A DNA stretch of 64,000 bases, from assembly GCF_005239225.2 (NCBI RefSeq), contig NC_133292.1, forward strand, positions 4,932,985-4,996,984, in the 5' to 3' direction. Below the pieces are notes generated by a model. The model saw only the letters and a list, made by a program, of their open reading frames with translations. It ran no database searches and was not told the DNA's origin. The translations under genes were made by a program, and so were the position numbers. Shown piece by piece: positions 9,804 to 21,850 of the stretch (position 1 is its first letter; the number at the start of each line of letters is the position of its first letter). The DNA comes from Populus alba (Eukaryota > Streptophyta > Magnoliopsida > Malpighiales > Salicaceae).

Positions 9804-12800
9804 TACATGTATATACATTTGAACATGCATGCTCTCTCTTGTTAATTTCATGCTATGATACAGGTCAACAGTCAACTTCTTTTTTGAGATTATGATACAT
9901 GTGGTCCAGTTATTTTGCATATTATTACTGTAAAGCAATGTTTGTCGTTGCATAATTATTATTTTTAATGTGTTGACATTAAAAATAAATTTTAAAAAAT
10001 ATATTATTTTAATAAAAAAATTTAAAAAATATTTTAAAAAATAAATGTTATTACTGTTTAAAATATCTTTAAATAATGAGCAACTAAATGGTAAAAACAC
10101 ATGATGTTTTATGACAAATGTAGTACATCTTATATTTAATTTCATAAAGAATAAAATATACTTAATGATTTCTAAACAAAACAAAAGAATTTTATTAAGA
10201 GGCTGTTTGGGAGTACTTTTTAAAAGTATTTCTGAAAAAATTTGATTTTTTCTTTTGCTTTGAATTAATATGTTTTTGATATTTTCAAATTATTTTGATA
10301 TGCTGATCTTAAAAATAATTTTTAAAAAATAAAAAAATATTATTAGCATATTTTTCTGAATGAAAAACACTTTAAAAAACAACCACAGCCACACTCCTAA
10401 ATACACATTAAATTGTTTCCAAAATCACACGAGCTGCGTATTTTTGGGCCATGGACGATGGATTTAGTCTGTAGGCTTGACTCTTCATATTTTCTCGAAA
10501 TGTTGAAAATTCTAAGATTGAAGGAAAAATATTTTTTGGGAACGTGTTTTTCAAGTAGAAAAATGAATATTCACTGAATCTTCCTCTGAAGGTTTAGCCT
10601 CGATATTGGTCTAAATTGGCTTATTATCAAGATAATTACAAAAATTCCATTCTCGTTGACAATAAATTGGAGCAGACTATACTTATTCAATTAACTTGAG
10701 ATAACACTTGAACAAGTGCTGATTCGTGCTCTTCAATTGAAAGGTAAAATTCTACACTCCTCGACAGCAAAAACATCTCCTTTTTTATAATAATGACTAT
10801 TTATATCACTTCTGCTCTAGCAAAAACCGATGCAAAAAAATAAAAATAAAATGCACTGGGGATGCTTAAAGAAGATATCATGTTCCATGCCATGCTTTAG
10901 CCAGTTTGTTTTAGTGTACCTATGTTTTTAAAAATATTAATTTTTTTGTTAAAAATTATTATTTTTTGTATGTTTTGAATCGTTTTAATGCGTTGATTTT
11001 AAAAATAATTTTTTAAAAATAAAAAAAAATATCATTTTGATGTATTTCGGCACAAAAAATATTTTAAAAAACAATTACAACCACACTCTCAAATAAGCTT
11101 TTAAACAACCGCGGGGATGCTTAAAAGCATCAAATGGTGTTTGTTTCTGTGTTTCAAAAGCACTTTTGAAAAATTTTGAAAATTTTTTATTTACTTCAAA
11201 TTAATATATTTTTAATGTTTTCAAATTATTTTAATGCGCTAATATTAAAAATAATTTAAAAAAATTTCGTTTTGATGTTTTTTGGCACGGAAAGCATCTT
11301 TCAATTTTATTTTAAAAAAAAAAAAACTCCCATCCAATCATCTCACAAGGTAACCTTAATTTTTAATGTCGATTATTTATTTAATTATAGGATGATGCTA
11401 TTCTAATTTTGCTAATTGTTGACCTCAATCCATTTTTAATATATATAAAAAAATCATGTATAGGTTATATATTGTCTTTGTCTTCAACACATCCTCGGGA
11501 ATATATAATTTTGAAATAATTAGATTTCATTCACATATTTTATTATTTTTGAATTCCAAAGTTAAATCAAATTAAAAAATTAATTGTTAATGATATACAA
11601 AGAAAAATCGAGATAAATTATTCTTTCTTGAATACTACCAACACAACCAAAATACTTGACAAAAAAAAAACAGTATGACAATTTTTTTAACAAATTAAAT
11701 TTTGTGATAGGAAATGACCAAGAAGGTTGAATCTGTACTGTAAAAGACTTTTTATTTAATGCCAACATTTTTTCAGTATCATTATTAGTGAAAAATATGA
11801 ATTAAGGATATCATGGTATGTATAATTAATTAAAGTAGATGGTGGAGTATGGCTAGCAAACTAACGAATGGGAATAACATTGTTTCTAATAATTCCTGTC
11901 CAAATTGTCACAAAAAATTAAATATCAGAGCATACAATGTTTGGTTTTATAATCTTGTAATCATAATATAAGATTAGTATACATGCAAAACAATCATCGA
12001 ATCATATATAAGATATTGAAATTAAATCCTAATATTTATACTAAAACATACATTGAAATGATACTTCAAGTAAAAGCAAGCAAAACACTTGTGGAAACTC
12101 TTAAAATTTAACCAAATTAAAATTTTTGTTCTTGTTGATAATTAATTATTTATCATTAAAATTTTATTATTTCTCATTTAGTGTAAAATCACTAATTTCA
12201 ACAAGATTTTCAGAATTCAAACATTCCCTATTTATTTAAATATACTTTTAAATAAAGTTCAACAAACTTAATGAAATTATATTTAACTTTTTTTTACAAA
12301 GACCAAACATAAACTCTACAGTAAAAAAAAAGTGTCTATGAAAAATAATTAGCAAATGAAGGAAATAACTCTAGAAGTTTCATGTGACTTTCCACACATC
12401 CAGTACACTATTTACAATACTTAAGAATCAAAAACATTAGTTTCTCTTCTTAATCTTCATAATTAATTAATCTTCTTGATTAATTTATATTTATTAATTT
12501 TGATGAATGTTCATATTCATAAATATATATACTTATGAAATATATTCATGAATGTTAATAATTCATAAATTATTTATAATAAGATTAATTTTCATCACAT
12601 AATTAATGTGTTGACTAGAAAATTAAGATAATTTATGGATTAAAAACAATTATTGACTATACAAGAACTTGATAACAAATATTTTTCATTAATGAAACTC
12701 AAGTTCATATCAACAAGCTCATTGATCCATTGTCCAATTCACAAAGTTATTTTGAGTTTTAAACTTTTGTTATTCAAAGTTTATTTGAGAACAATTCTCA

Positions 12801-13264
12801 TTCATTTTTAATGGAATTTTAAATCAGGTTAAAATTTCATATTAAATTACTTATGTTAATTAGATTATAAAACTCAACATCCTAACCACAAACGAATCTC
12901 ACATATAATTTAGCTTCAAATAACTTGTTACATGTTTTATAATTTAATTTTAATAATAACAACTACAATTCTTTAATTTATATGTTCTTATCATGAAATC
13001 AAAACAACTCAATAAGTCACAAGATAAAAATAATAAAATAATAATATTTCCAACAATTAATCACGGTTTTAGGGGTTAGGTTGAGAAAGAATATAAGATT
13101 CAACGTACCAAATGCAACCTATATCATTATTCATTAAGGCAAGAATTTACTCTTATCAAATAGGAATATCGAGCCTCCATGACAAAAAGAAATGATAAAC
13201 AACAAGATAAGAAATTCAAAAAGATTACGAGTCATTGAGCCTCCATGGCTATGTGTGTATTGTT
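9804..13264. repeat. AT-rich intergenic DNA with MITEs and old retroelement traces
   Basis: No gene seen. One clean MITE is listed separately (10198-10407). Two more of the same kind lie at about 10905-11092 and 11135-11330 (TTTGG-like start, CGGCACAAAAAAT or CGGCACGGAAAGC tail). From about 11900 to 13055 the sequence looks like decayed LTR-retrotransposon DNA. A primer-site-like ATCAGAGC occurs near 11926, and the right end TTTCCAACA at 13047-13055 is followed by ATTAA. ATTAA also precedes TGTGTTGAC at 12602-12606, so a solo LTR at 12607-13055 is possible but weak in such AT-rich DNA. Confidence 0.4.
10198..10407. mobile_element. PIF/Harbinger-like (Tourist-type) MITE
   Basis: A 210-bp element flanked by TTA on both sides (10195-10197 and 10408-10410). 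It starts AGAGGCTGTTTGGGAGTAC and ends CACACTCCTAAATACACA. The inside is AT-rich with the TGATATGCTGATCTTAAAA block shared by many copies in this window. TTA target duplications with GTTTGG-type ends fit PIF/Harbinger. Confidence 0.7.
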
Positions 13265-13274
13265 GAATTTGTTC

Positions 13275-13477
13275 CTTTTTTTTTTTTTTTTTTTATACGT
13301 GTGTATTTGGGTCAGTTTGCGCGCATCACGACTAATCCCACAGCTCACTGAGTATCCTGCAAACCCAGTGAGCATGTAAGACACCGTGAGGGTGACAGGC
13401 GTGTACGATGAGATTTGAACCCAGAATACAAAGAAAGAGAACAAGTTCCTTAACCACTGGGTCAAGACCTCGAGTGC
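13275..13477 (-). mobile_element. tRNA-derived SINE, minus strand
   Basis: A 203-bp element between perfect 10-bp repeats GAATTTGTTC (13265-13274 and 13478-13487). On the minus strand there is an A-box-like TGGTTAAGGAAC, a B-box GGTTCAAATCT, a body ending GTGGGATTAGTCGTGATGCG, and a poly-A tail of about 20 (poly-T on plus). The perfect duplication indicates a fairly young insertion. Confidence 0.85.
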
Positions 13478-13487
13478 GAATTTGTTC

Positions 13488-15984
13488 ATTTTTAATATCT
13501 ACCGTCATGGATCTAAGTAAACTACAATAAATAAATATAAAGAAAATAAATAAAAAAAATGGTTTAGACATGAACATGTGATTTACGTACTATATCTGGA
13601 AAGATATCCTTCTTAATTGAACTTCTGCACAAGTTGGTAAACAATAATATCTCCATTATAAAAACAATAAAAATGACACCTGGTGTGTTTTTTTTATTAC
13701 TTGATTCTCTTCGAGTTTAATTATTTATAAAATCTGTGAAAAAGGACAAATAAAATGCAAAGACAAATATCTAGTTGGAGAGCTAAGAGGTGAGGCATGG
13801 ACGGTCCAAAATCACCCAACTTGCCCACCAAGGTTTACATCAGGAGAAATAGGCTGTCAGTGATGGCGACACCTTTAAGTTTTAAAATTAACGAATATAA
13901 TTGTTCTTATCGGACGTCCGTTTGACGGCTAGAATTGATTTCACATGGAAGTTGGAACACACTGTTTTCGTTTTTCAATCCTTCTATCAAATCGTTTGTT
14001 ACTTCCTACCATGACAGTCCACGTGGTTATTATATCAATTCTCTACTACAATCACTCATAATCATTCGTTCATACGGAGAATAATGCGTGTCTGTTTATA
14101 GCTGCGATTCGACTTTCTGTTTCTGTTTTGTTTTATTTTTTTAATGTAAATTTAATTTTTTTATAATTTTAATATTAAAAAAATATTATTTTAATATGTT
14201 TTTAAATAAAAAAAACTTTAAAAATCAATATTTATCACACTCTCAAACACTCCTATATTATTAATCCATATTTTACTGCGGGTTGCATTACCTTTTTATT
14301 AAATATAAAAAAATATTGAGATATTATAGTGGAAAACTAAATTTAAACTGTGTGAAAGTTAATCTAACGTGACCTAGTTGACTTTAAAAATAATAATAAA
14401 AAAAAGATAAATTACCGGTAAAAATATAATTTGACTATTTTTTTTTAATTTTTTTTTAATATTAAGATAACAATATAATGGATTGACTTAGGTCAGCTCA
14501 ATTTAGCATGTCAAGTCCATAACTTTGATTATGAGACTATAATAACCCCATAAAAAATAAATCATAATAAATTACAAAGCTTTATTTATAATCAACCGAA
14601 TATTAAAAGATAAAAATAAATGAATAAATAAATAAATAAATAAAGTGACTCGAGTCAACTTGTTAAACCAACTACTCGGATCATAAGACTAAAATAACTC
14701 TATATAAAATAAATTAAAATAAATTATAAAGTTTAATTTTCGATCAATCTAATATTAATAGATGAGATTAAAAAAAATATCAATTAAAAATAAACTATGT
14801 CAGTGACCTATGGGCCCATAACCAAAGCAATTTTTATTTATAATTTGTACTCATAATTTAATAGTGTATGTAGAAACATCAGTATTTTGTAGACTCCCAT
14901 TCTTGATTTTCCATACAGCTTATTGGCCCATCCATGGGCCCTGTGGATCAACTTGAACCCAACAAAAAAAAAAAAAAAAAAAAAAGAGGTTCTTTGCAAG
15001 TTGCAACCACGGGTCTCTAGGGAGAAGGGACAAATATTCCAATCCATGTAAATTATTAATAATAAAAAATTAGAAAAACTAGAGCACAGAATATATAGAC
15101 AGGCTGGCACCCCTCAGGACTCCAGATTTTCCCACTGAAGAATCTGGTGATCGATTGGTTCTCGTTTTGATCAAACAGGCGCGTACAGTGTCATCTTCAA
15201 AGATTCTGTGTTATTTCAGAATTGGTGATCGACTCAAACTGTCCGTCGTGTTTTTTTTTTTTTTTTTTTTTGGTCGTTGCTGTCCAGTCTTTATTATTTT
15301 CTTCTGGGATGCTAGGTCCAAGAAAAATCCTGAAAAATAATTTGAAGGATGAGAGCAAAGTAGCTGTCCGTGGTGGGCTACGTGGGTCGATAGGGATGAT
15401 GGCAGATGACTTGTCTGCAGATCCAAATTAAGAAAACAATTCATAAGGACTGATCTTTGTTTTTCAGTTTTCCTCGAATAGTTTTTCAAACAAAAGTAGA
15501 TTAATATATGATTAAATTACTGCCATTCATGGTTTGAATCAATTAACCTTGAGATTATCTTCTAACCATAGGAAAAGTCAACATAGGATTAAATTATCTT
15601 GGTTGAGTATGACGAAAGAATTCATGTACGTTCGAAGAAAATCATTAAGAAACTACTCTATTTCCTCCAGTAATTTCCAGACATGATGCAAATTCAGAAG
15701 GAAGAGGTAATGCATTTTGAACCTCAAAATTATTGGCTGAAAGACGCATCACATGATATATAACCTATCCCTTGCAAGGAGCAGTGTAGCGCACTCCGAC
15801 TGCATGATGGGAGCATGGAAGGTCTAGACAAACAAGAAATTGCAGAGAGAAAAGGCCAATTAATAAGTATTATCGTTGATGCTCATGGACGAAATAGTCA
15901 AAAAGAAAATAGCCATTATAGAGGATGGGAAATGGGAAATAACAGCGCGTACTGTAGTGATGAGCATGAGATGCACATCTACAT
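13488..15984. other. Intergenic region, no gene recognised
   Basis: AT-rich DNA. A MITE-like stretch at about 14088-14252 ends in CACTCTCAAACACTCC. A (TAAA)n run lies near 14620-14645, and a 21-A run near 14962-14983. Short open frames exist but lack family features. Confidence 0.5.
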
Positions 15985-16279
15985 TGTTAAAGAACCATCT
16001 TAATCTAATAGTTTAAGCTAATAGATGAAGATTCTAAGATATGATTTATATTATTCTCTAATACACCTCTTTAAGTGAAAGCTTTTTGAATTTAAAACTT
16101 GCATATACTCACATTACCTCATGCTTAATTTTTTTTATCAAATAAATAAGAATGGTGAGATTCGAACCCGTGACCACTTAGTCATCAAGGCTCTGATACC
16201 ATGTTAAAGAACTATATCAATTTAATAGCTTAAGCTGTTTGATGAGATTCTAAAATATGATTTATATTATTCTCTAACA
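15985..16279 (-). mobile_element. TRIM (terminal-repeat retrotransposon in miniature), minus strand
   Basis: Two terminal repeats of 78-79 bp (15985-16063 and 16202-16279) flank a 138-bp core. In element orientation the repeat runs TGTTAGAGAATAATATAAAT ... TTCTTTAACA and is followed at once by primer site TGGTATCAGAGCC (plus-strand 16189-16201). A purine-rich tract (ACTTAAAGAGGTG) precedes the second repeat. The element has no coding capacity. The 3' repeat starts TATTAG instead of TGTTAG. No clear 5-bp target duplication remains. Confidence 0.8.
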
Positions 16280-17389
16280 TATGCCCTACCGAAATCCTTT
16301 TCCATCTTTGATCAGTTTGGTGGAGCTTACAGATTAAATGTTCATGCGAAAGAAAAATGATAACCAAAGTGGACCACCTTCATGTGGGTACGGCTAGAGT
16401 TTGGGACCATAGACAAGAAGCTGTTAGCCAATTATTTGCTCTGAGTTAATGGGTTAGGTGCATCAGCAAGCCTCTCTTGCCTGCCTCTGCAGACCTTGTC
16501 TCTCTCTAAGGAATTAAAAGTTGAAACTAGTGAACTAAAACACCAGGTCATTTCCTTCTTGTCTGCGTTCCGGTTACTTGATGATCTATGGCAGGCATGG
16601 ATTAAAACAATATTGCAGTAAATTTGAGATTATCTTTCTTAATTTTAACTCGTGGCAATGGAGTCCATGCATCACAGAGGAAAATGAAGGATAGGTTATT
16701 TCAGAATTGCAGGAAACGGGCAAGACAGAGACGATCACTTTAGCTGGTGAAAGAAAGTGCAAGCTGGAGGAACCCTAATCCATATCCAACAAGATATAGA
16801 ATCATCAGCTAATTTATATCTACTTTTTTTTTTTTTAAGATCCCAGAAAATATATATCCTGATTTAAACTCGAAATTTGTTATATAGATTTTAAATTTTT
16901 TATCATCACGCGACACCCTTGAGGACCAGCTAATTTATATCATCATGCACCTGTACAGAAATTAATGAAAGCTCAGTTCCAGCTGAGTTGATACACAGAA
17001 AAGAAGGCTCAGCTACCACTAAGCTATTTCTTTAAATTTTCCATGATGGGGTCTTCGATCTAAGGCTTCTACAAATCCATGCGGCGTGTGAATTTGCACC
17101 GTTAATTAAAGCGGCAGTGATGGAGGGATGGAGGCCTGTGACGCTTAAGTGCCTCTACAAGACACTTCGATTGATTTGTTAATATGACAATCAACAAATC
17201 AGTGTAGTGCTGCGTTGAAAAATATACTGACGTGATGATATTCAATAAATCAACTTATCAAGCTACATTATACATCATCATTACTTGAAAAACACTATAT
17301 GATTTTTGTTAACTGCTATATTTTATATGTTAATCAAGTTAATTGTCCATAATTTCTTTTTTCATTCGTTTTAACTTTACCATGTTCTA
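16280..17389. other. Intergenic region, no gene recognised
   Basis: Mixed-composition DNA without an open frame that can be supported. I see no repeat structure beyond short AT tracts. Confidence 0.4.
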
Positions 17390-17940
17390 TTGAATCATTA
17401 AAATTAGGGGTGATTATTTTTAGTTTAATTTGGTTTTTATAAAAAAAAATAACCAAACCAAAATTTTTTGTTTTTTTTTTAACCGAAACCGGTTCAAACT
17501 GACCAGTTTTGGTTCGGTTTAGTTTTTATAAAAAAAATAACCAAACTGAAATATTTCGTTTTTTTTTAACCGAAACCGGTTCAAACTGACCGGTTTCGGT
17601 TCGGTTTTTTAGATAAAAAAATAACCAAACCGAAATTTTTTGTTTTTTTTAACCGAAACCGGTTTCAGTTTGGTTCGGTTTTTTGGATAAAAACATGTTC
17701 AAACCGATTTGACTCGATTTTTTCCGGTTTGGCTCGATTTTGTTTTCGGTTTTTTTCGATTTGTGTTTGGTTCGGTTCCCTTTTTTTTGTTTTAGGCTTA
17801 TAAAACCGAAACCAAACCAACCAATTTTTTTAAAATTTTAATCAGTTTAATCAATTTTTTTCATGATTTGGTTTTTTTGATTATTTTTTTCCTAATTTTC
17901 TCTATTTAATCAGTTTTTTTTTATTTTTTTACTCACCCTT
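17390..17940. repeat. Tandem array rich in AACCGAAACCGGTT
   Basis: About three diverged units of roughly 80-90 bp. Each has an ATAACCAAACC(G)AAA part, a T-run and the block AACCGAAACCGGTTCAAAC followed by GGTTCGGTTT. The array then decays into GGTTCGGTT-like words. The repeat is dispersed in many plants, as I recall it. No coding potential. Confidence 0.65.
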
Positions 17941-18179
17941 TATTAAAATTCTAGCCCAGTTAACTAGGTTTTGCTATATTAATATATTATCTAATTCAAC
18001 TAGAATTAAACTCCATGTTTTGATTTTTAAGTAACTAAGCCAGGTTATTTCGTATCAGCGTCAGTTGCGCGCAACATACACATTTACTTATCTTGTTAAT
18101 GAACTTCAAATTATAGCTGTTCAAAAGTTTTTTTTAAAAAAACTTAGAATTGAGAAATACACACACACACAAACCAAGA

Positions 18180-18335
18180 CATGTACTTACTATATATGTG
18201 GAAGTATAATTTTTAAAAAAATTATTTTTGATATTAACACATAAAAATAATAAAAAAAAACACAAAAAATCAAAGAAAAAAAATCAATTTTTAAAAAAAC
18301 ACGGTCAGACTATACTTCCAAACACCCCCGAGTCG
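18180..18335 (-). mobile_element. MITE, same family as 10198-10407
   Basis: Ends GTGGAAGTATAATTTTT and GACTATACTTCCAAACACCC are inverted relative to each other, with the TTTTTGATATTAACACAT block inside. Boundaries are approximate. Confidence 0.5.
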
Positions 18336-18362
18336 AGCTCACGTTTCCCATCTAGAATACAG

Positions 18363-18900
18363 AGTGTTTAGAGTCTGTTTGATATTGTGGTAATAGTTGT
18401 TTTTTAATTTTTTTTTTAAGTTTAGAAATGCATCAAAATAATATTTTTTTTTTATTTTTAAAAATTTATTTTTGATATCAGTATATTATGTTAGAGAATA
18501 ATATAAACTATATCTTAGAACCTTATCTAACAGTTTAAGTTTTTGGATTGAATTGATTCTTTGATAAGATATCAGAGCTTTGATGACTAAAAGTGTTCAC
18601 GAGTTTGAATCTCACTATCCCTATTTATTTGATAAAAATTAAACATAAGGTAATATGGACTTTGTGCAAGTTTCAAACCTAAAAAACTTTCACTTAGGGA
18701 GATGTATTAGAGAATAATATAAATTATATCTTGGGATCTCACTTAACATTTTAGATTTTTGAATTGAATTGATTTTTTGATATATTAGAATAATCTAAAA
18801 ATACTAATAAAAAAATTAATTTTAAACAAATAAGAAAGTAGAATAACATTTATTTTTTTAAAAAAATATTTTTTAAAATAAAAAAATAAAAGATCTTGAT
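18363..18900 (+). mobile_element. MITE split by a TRIM insertion
   Basis: The left part starts TTAGAGTCTGTTTGATATTGTGG (TTA plus MITE end) and runs to about 18488. The right part resumes at about 18783 with the usual AATAATCTAAAAATA and ATTAATTTTAAA blocks. The interruption is the TRIM at 18489-18782. Confidence 0.6.
18489..18782 (+). mobile_element. TRIM, plus strand, nested in a MITE
   Basis: Two 78-bp repeats (18489-18566 and 18705-18782) begin TGTTAGAGAATAATATAAAC and TATTAGAG. The primer site has decayed to AGATATCAGAGC, and a purine tract CACTTAGGGAGATG precedes the second repeat. A 5-bp duplication TATTA flanks the element (18484-18488 and 18783-18787). Same family as 15985-16279. Confidence 0.85.
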
Positions 18901-18941
18901 AGGTTGTTTCCTTATTGATGGAACCGAAACAGGTAGATTAA

Positions 18942-20453
18942 GAGTGTGTTTGGTATTGCGGTAGCGGTTGTGGTTTTAAAAAAGTTGTTTTATAAAAAAT
19001 ATTTTTAGTTGAGGTTGGTTTGAAAAAATAGGTGTTTGGTTAAAACTATGGTTGAAATTGAGGTTTAAAAAAAAGTAGTTCTAATGTGTTTGGTTAAGAA
19101 TGCTTTTGAAATTGTGGTTATAAAATAATTTTAAAAAATATATATTAATATTGATGGTTTTTAATTGAAATATTATGGATTTAACTATTGCTATTACATC
19201 ATGAAATAAATGACACTTTATATAAAAAAAATTATTTTAACAAAAAACTATCTACAATTTCATTACGTACAAAATTCATCTGACAAGAACTACAAAATTA
19301 GGTAAAATATTATCAAGAATAAAATTAATATTACATTACGAGTAAATTTAATTCACCTTAAACTAATTAAAAAAAAACAAAAAAAAATTGTTGTTGACGT
19401 AAATAATACGAGTGAAATTAATTACCTACATAGGTAAAAAAATAAAAAAAGTATTCTGTGAACAGTGGAGGCATGCTCCACTGTTCACTGAACAGTGGAG
19501 GCATGCCTTCACTGTAATATAAAAAAAAAAAACTGTTTTGTGAACAGTGGAGCATGATCCACTGTTCACAACAGTAGCCTGAGTTTGGACGCGCAAAAAG
19601 CAGGCAGGAGCTGTTTCTTCTTTTCTCGCGTTTTAAACGCAGCTGCACGTGGGACCCAATAAACAGTAACTCGCGTTTATTAGAGCCCGTTTGGCTACGA
19701 GGTAGAGGTTGCGTTTCTGAAGAAACGCAATGACTGAGTGTTTGGTTAAATAAAAACAGCTATTTACTATGCGTGGGTCCCTTAATTTATTGTGTTCTGG
19801 CCGCAGGAAAATTAAAAGCAGCAAATGACTGCTTTTTGCATGGCACTGTTCAGTGAACAGTGGAGCATGCCTGCAGTTTTTTTTTTTGAAACAGTGGAGG
19901 CATGCACTGTTCAGTGAACAGTGGAGCATGCCTCCACTGTTCGCTGAACAGTTTTTTTTTAACCAATGTAGTTAATTGATTTCACTCGTGCTATTTCACG
20001 TGAACAACAATTTTTTTTTTTAAAAAAAATTAGTTTAAGGTGAATTAAATTTACTCGTAGTGTAATCTTAATTTTATTCTTGATAATATTTTATCTAATT
20101 TTGTAGTTTTTTCAAATGAATTTTGTATGTAATGGAATTGTAGATAATTTTTTGTTAAAGTAATTTTTTTAAGTATGATTTATTTCATTATGTAATAGCA
20201 ATAGTTAAATCCATAAAATTTAAATTAAAAACCATCAATATTAATATATATTTTTTAAAATTATTTTATAACCTCAATTTCAAAAGCATTCTTAACCAAA
20301 CACATTAAAACTACTTTTCTTCAACCTCAATTTTAACCACAGTTTTAACCAAACATCTATTTTTTCAAACCAACCTCAACTAAAAATACTTTTTACAAAA
20401 TAATTTTTTTCAAACCACAACCACAATAGTTACTGCAATACCAAACACACTTT
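18942..20453. mobile_element. 1.5-kb foldback DNA element with arms of about 500 bp
   Basis: The first and last stretches of roughly 500 bp are inverted copies. The left end GAGTGTGTTTGGTATTGC matches the reversed right end, and inner blocks such as AATATTGATGGTTTTTAATT near 19147 recur inverted near 20225. TAA/TTA flanks both ends (left 18938-18941, right 20453-20456). The centre (19455-19955) is full of palindromes built from TGAACAGTGGAGCATGCC and contains another MITE-like start, TTAGAGCCCGTTTGG, near 19679. It has no transposase and would have to be moved by an enzyme supplied in trans, most likely PIF/Harbinger by its ends. Confidence 0.8.
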
Positions 20454-20456
20454 TAA

Positions 20457-21789
20457 TTACCAAACGGCTTGTTGATTGAAATCACACGAAACGTTGAAGC
20501 CACCACGTTAGCAAACGGTTTGTAAGCACCGGTTACCTCTCCAGGTATTGTATGCGCGCGCACATCAAATTAACTGTATGTATTGTATTATCTCACAGTA
20601 AAGTCACCGGTCCCATCACATACCTCGATCATGTACGGAATTTCCCTGTAACTTTCTAAGGCTATAATAGCAGCGGTGATCTCATGCCGGCCCCTGAATC
20701 AGTGGTCACACAGCAAGGCAGCCTGGCCACGGCAACAGATTGCCCTTCCTGTTCATGCCTGACAATTTTAAGGACTGTCTGGAGGTGGGAATTTTTTTAA
20801 AATATTTTTTATTTTAAAATAAATTAAAATAATAATTTTATTTTTAAAAAATTATTTTTAATTTTAACACATCAAAATGATATGAAAAATATTAAAAACA
20901 TATTAATTTTAAATAAAATTTAAACTTTTTTTAAAAATATTTTCCGATCACAGTAATAAACACTGGAATTTGTTAAAAACTTTGAAAAACTGACTCAAAA
21001 TCCCTGTATGGAAAGAAAAACCTAGAGCTCTATAATGGATAGTAGAAAGAGCAAGAAAAACACAGGAAAAGGAAGTAAAAGGAGCTAATAGCTCAAGTCC
21101 TTAACAACCCTTTCAACCCTGTTTGTATTTATTTTTAAAATTAAATTTGATGCCTAATTAATTCCCATCATTTTTAACACTTAGATACCCATCATAACAC
21201 AAGAATTTTGATGGTGTTGTATAAAATTTAAATAATTAGCATTAATATGATTAATATTTAATCATTTTAATAGGCTAGCGTCAATTATTAAATTTATTAA
21301 ATATAGTTTTTTTAAATATATGTGGTAACTAATATTTTTGTTGAATTGTGTGTGTGTGTGGGGCATGTGTTTATGATGGTAAGTGTGTAATTCTCACCAT
21401 CATAATTTCTTAGAAAAAAAAATAATTTCTCATTGTATTTAGTTTATCATCTATCTACAAATATTTAGAGACATATTCTTGAATATTCTTCTCAGGTTTC
21501 ATTTTACTTTCTGTCTACACCCTACTAGCTCATATACGCAAAAAATACTGATAATTAAAAAGTTTAGAGAATTAAATACTATATTGTATTTAAAATTATT
21601 GTTGTGTAAAATGTAGCGTTTTTTTATCATTGATTTTAGTTATTTATTTCATAAAAAAAAAAATCTTGGCTGCATTTGTTTTGTTTGCCTAATTCTTTCC
21701 ATTTAATTTCCTAACATTTCCAACCCTTTGAAAGTTCAAATAATTAAAAATATTTCTCAATTGAAGACTTGTTTTAGATATATTAAAGA
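20457..21789. other. Intergenic region, no gene recognised
   Basis: A relatively GC-balanced island (20460-20780) of unknown origin is followed by a MITE remnant (about 20790-20965) and AT-rich DNA. No coding region can be supported. Confidence 0.4.
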
Positions 21790-21818
21790 AATCTAAAACG
21801 CGTAGGAAATTCACTGTA

Positions 21819-21850
<32 letters not shown>

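Noticed and set aside
9633..10184. Minus-strand frame of 183 codons running from unique flank into the LTR
   Set aside because: It spans the LTR/flank junction at 9798, so it is an accident of insertion; the sequence is AT-driven and without family features.
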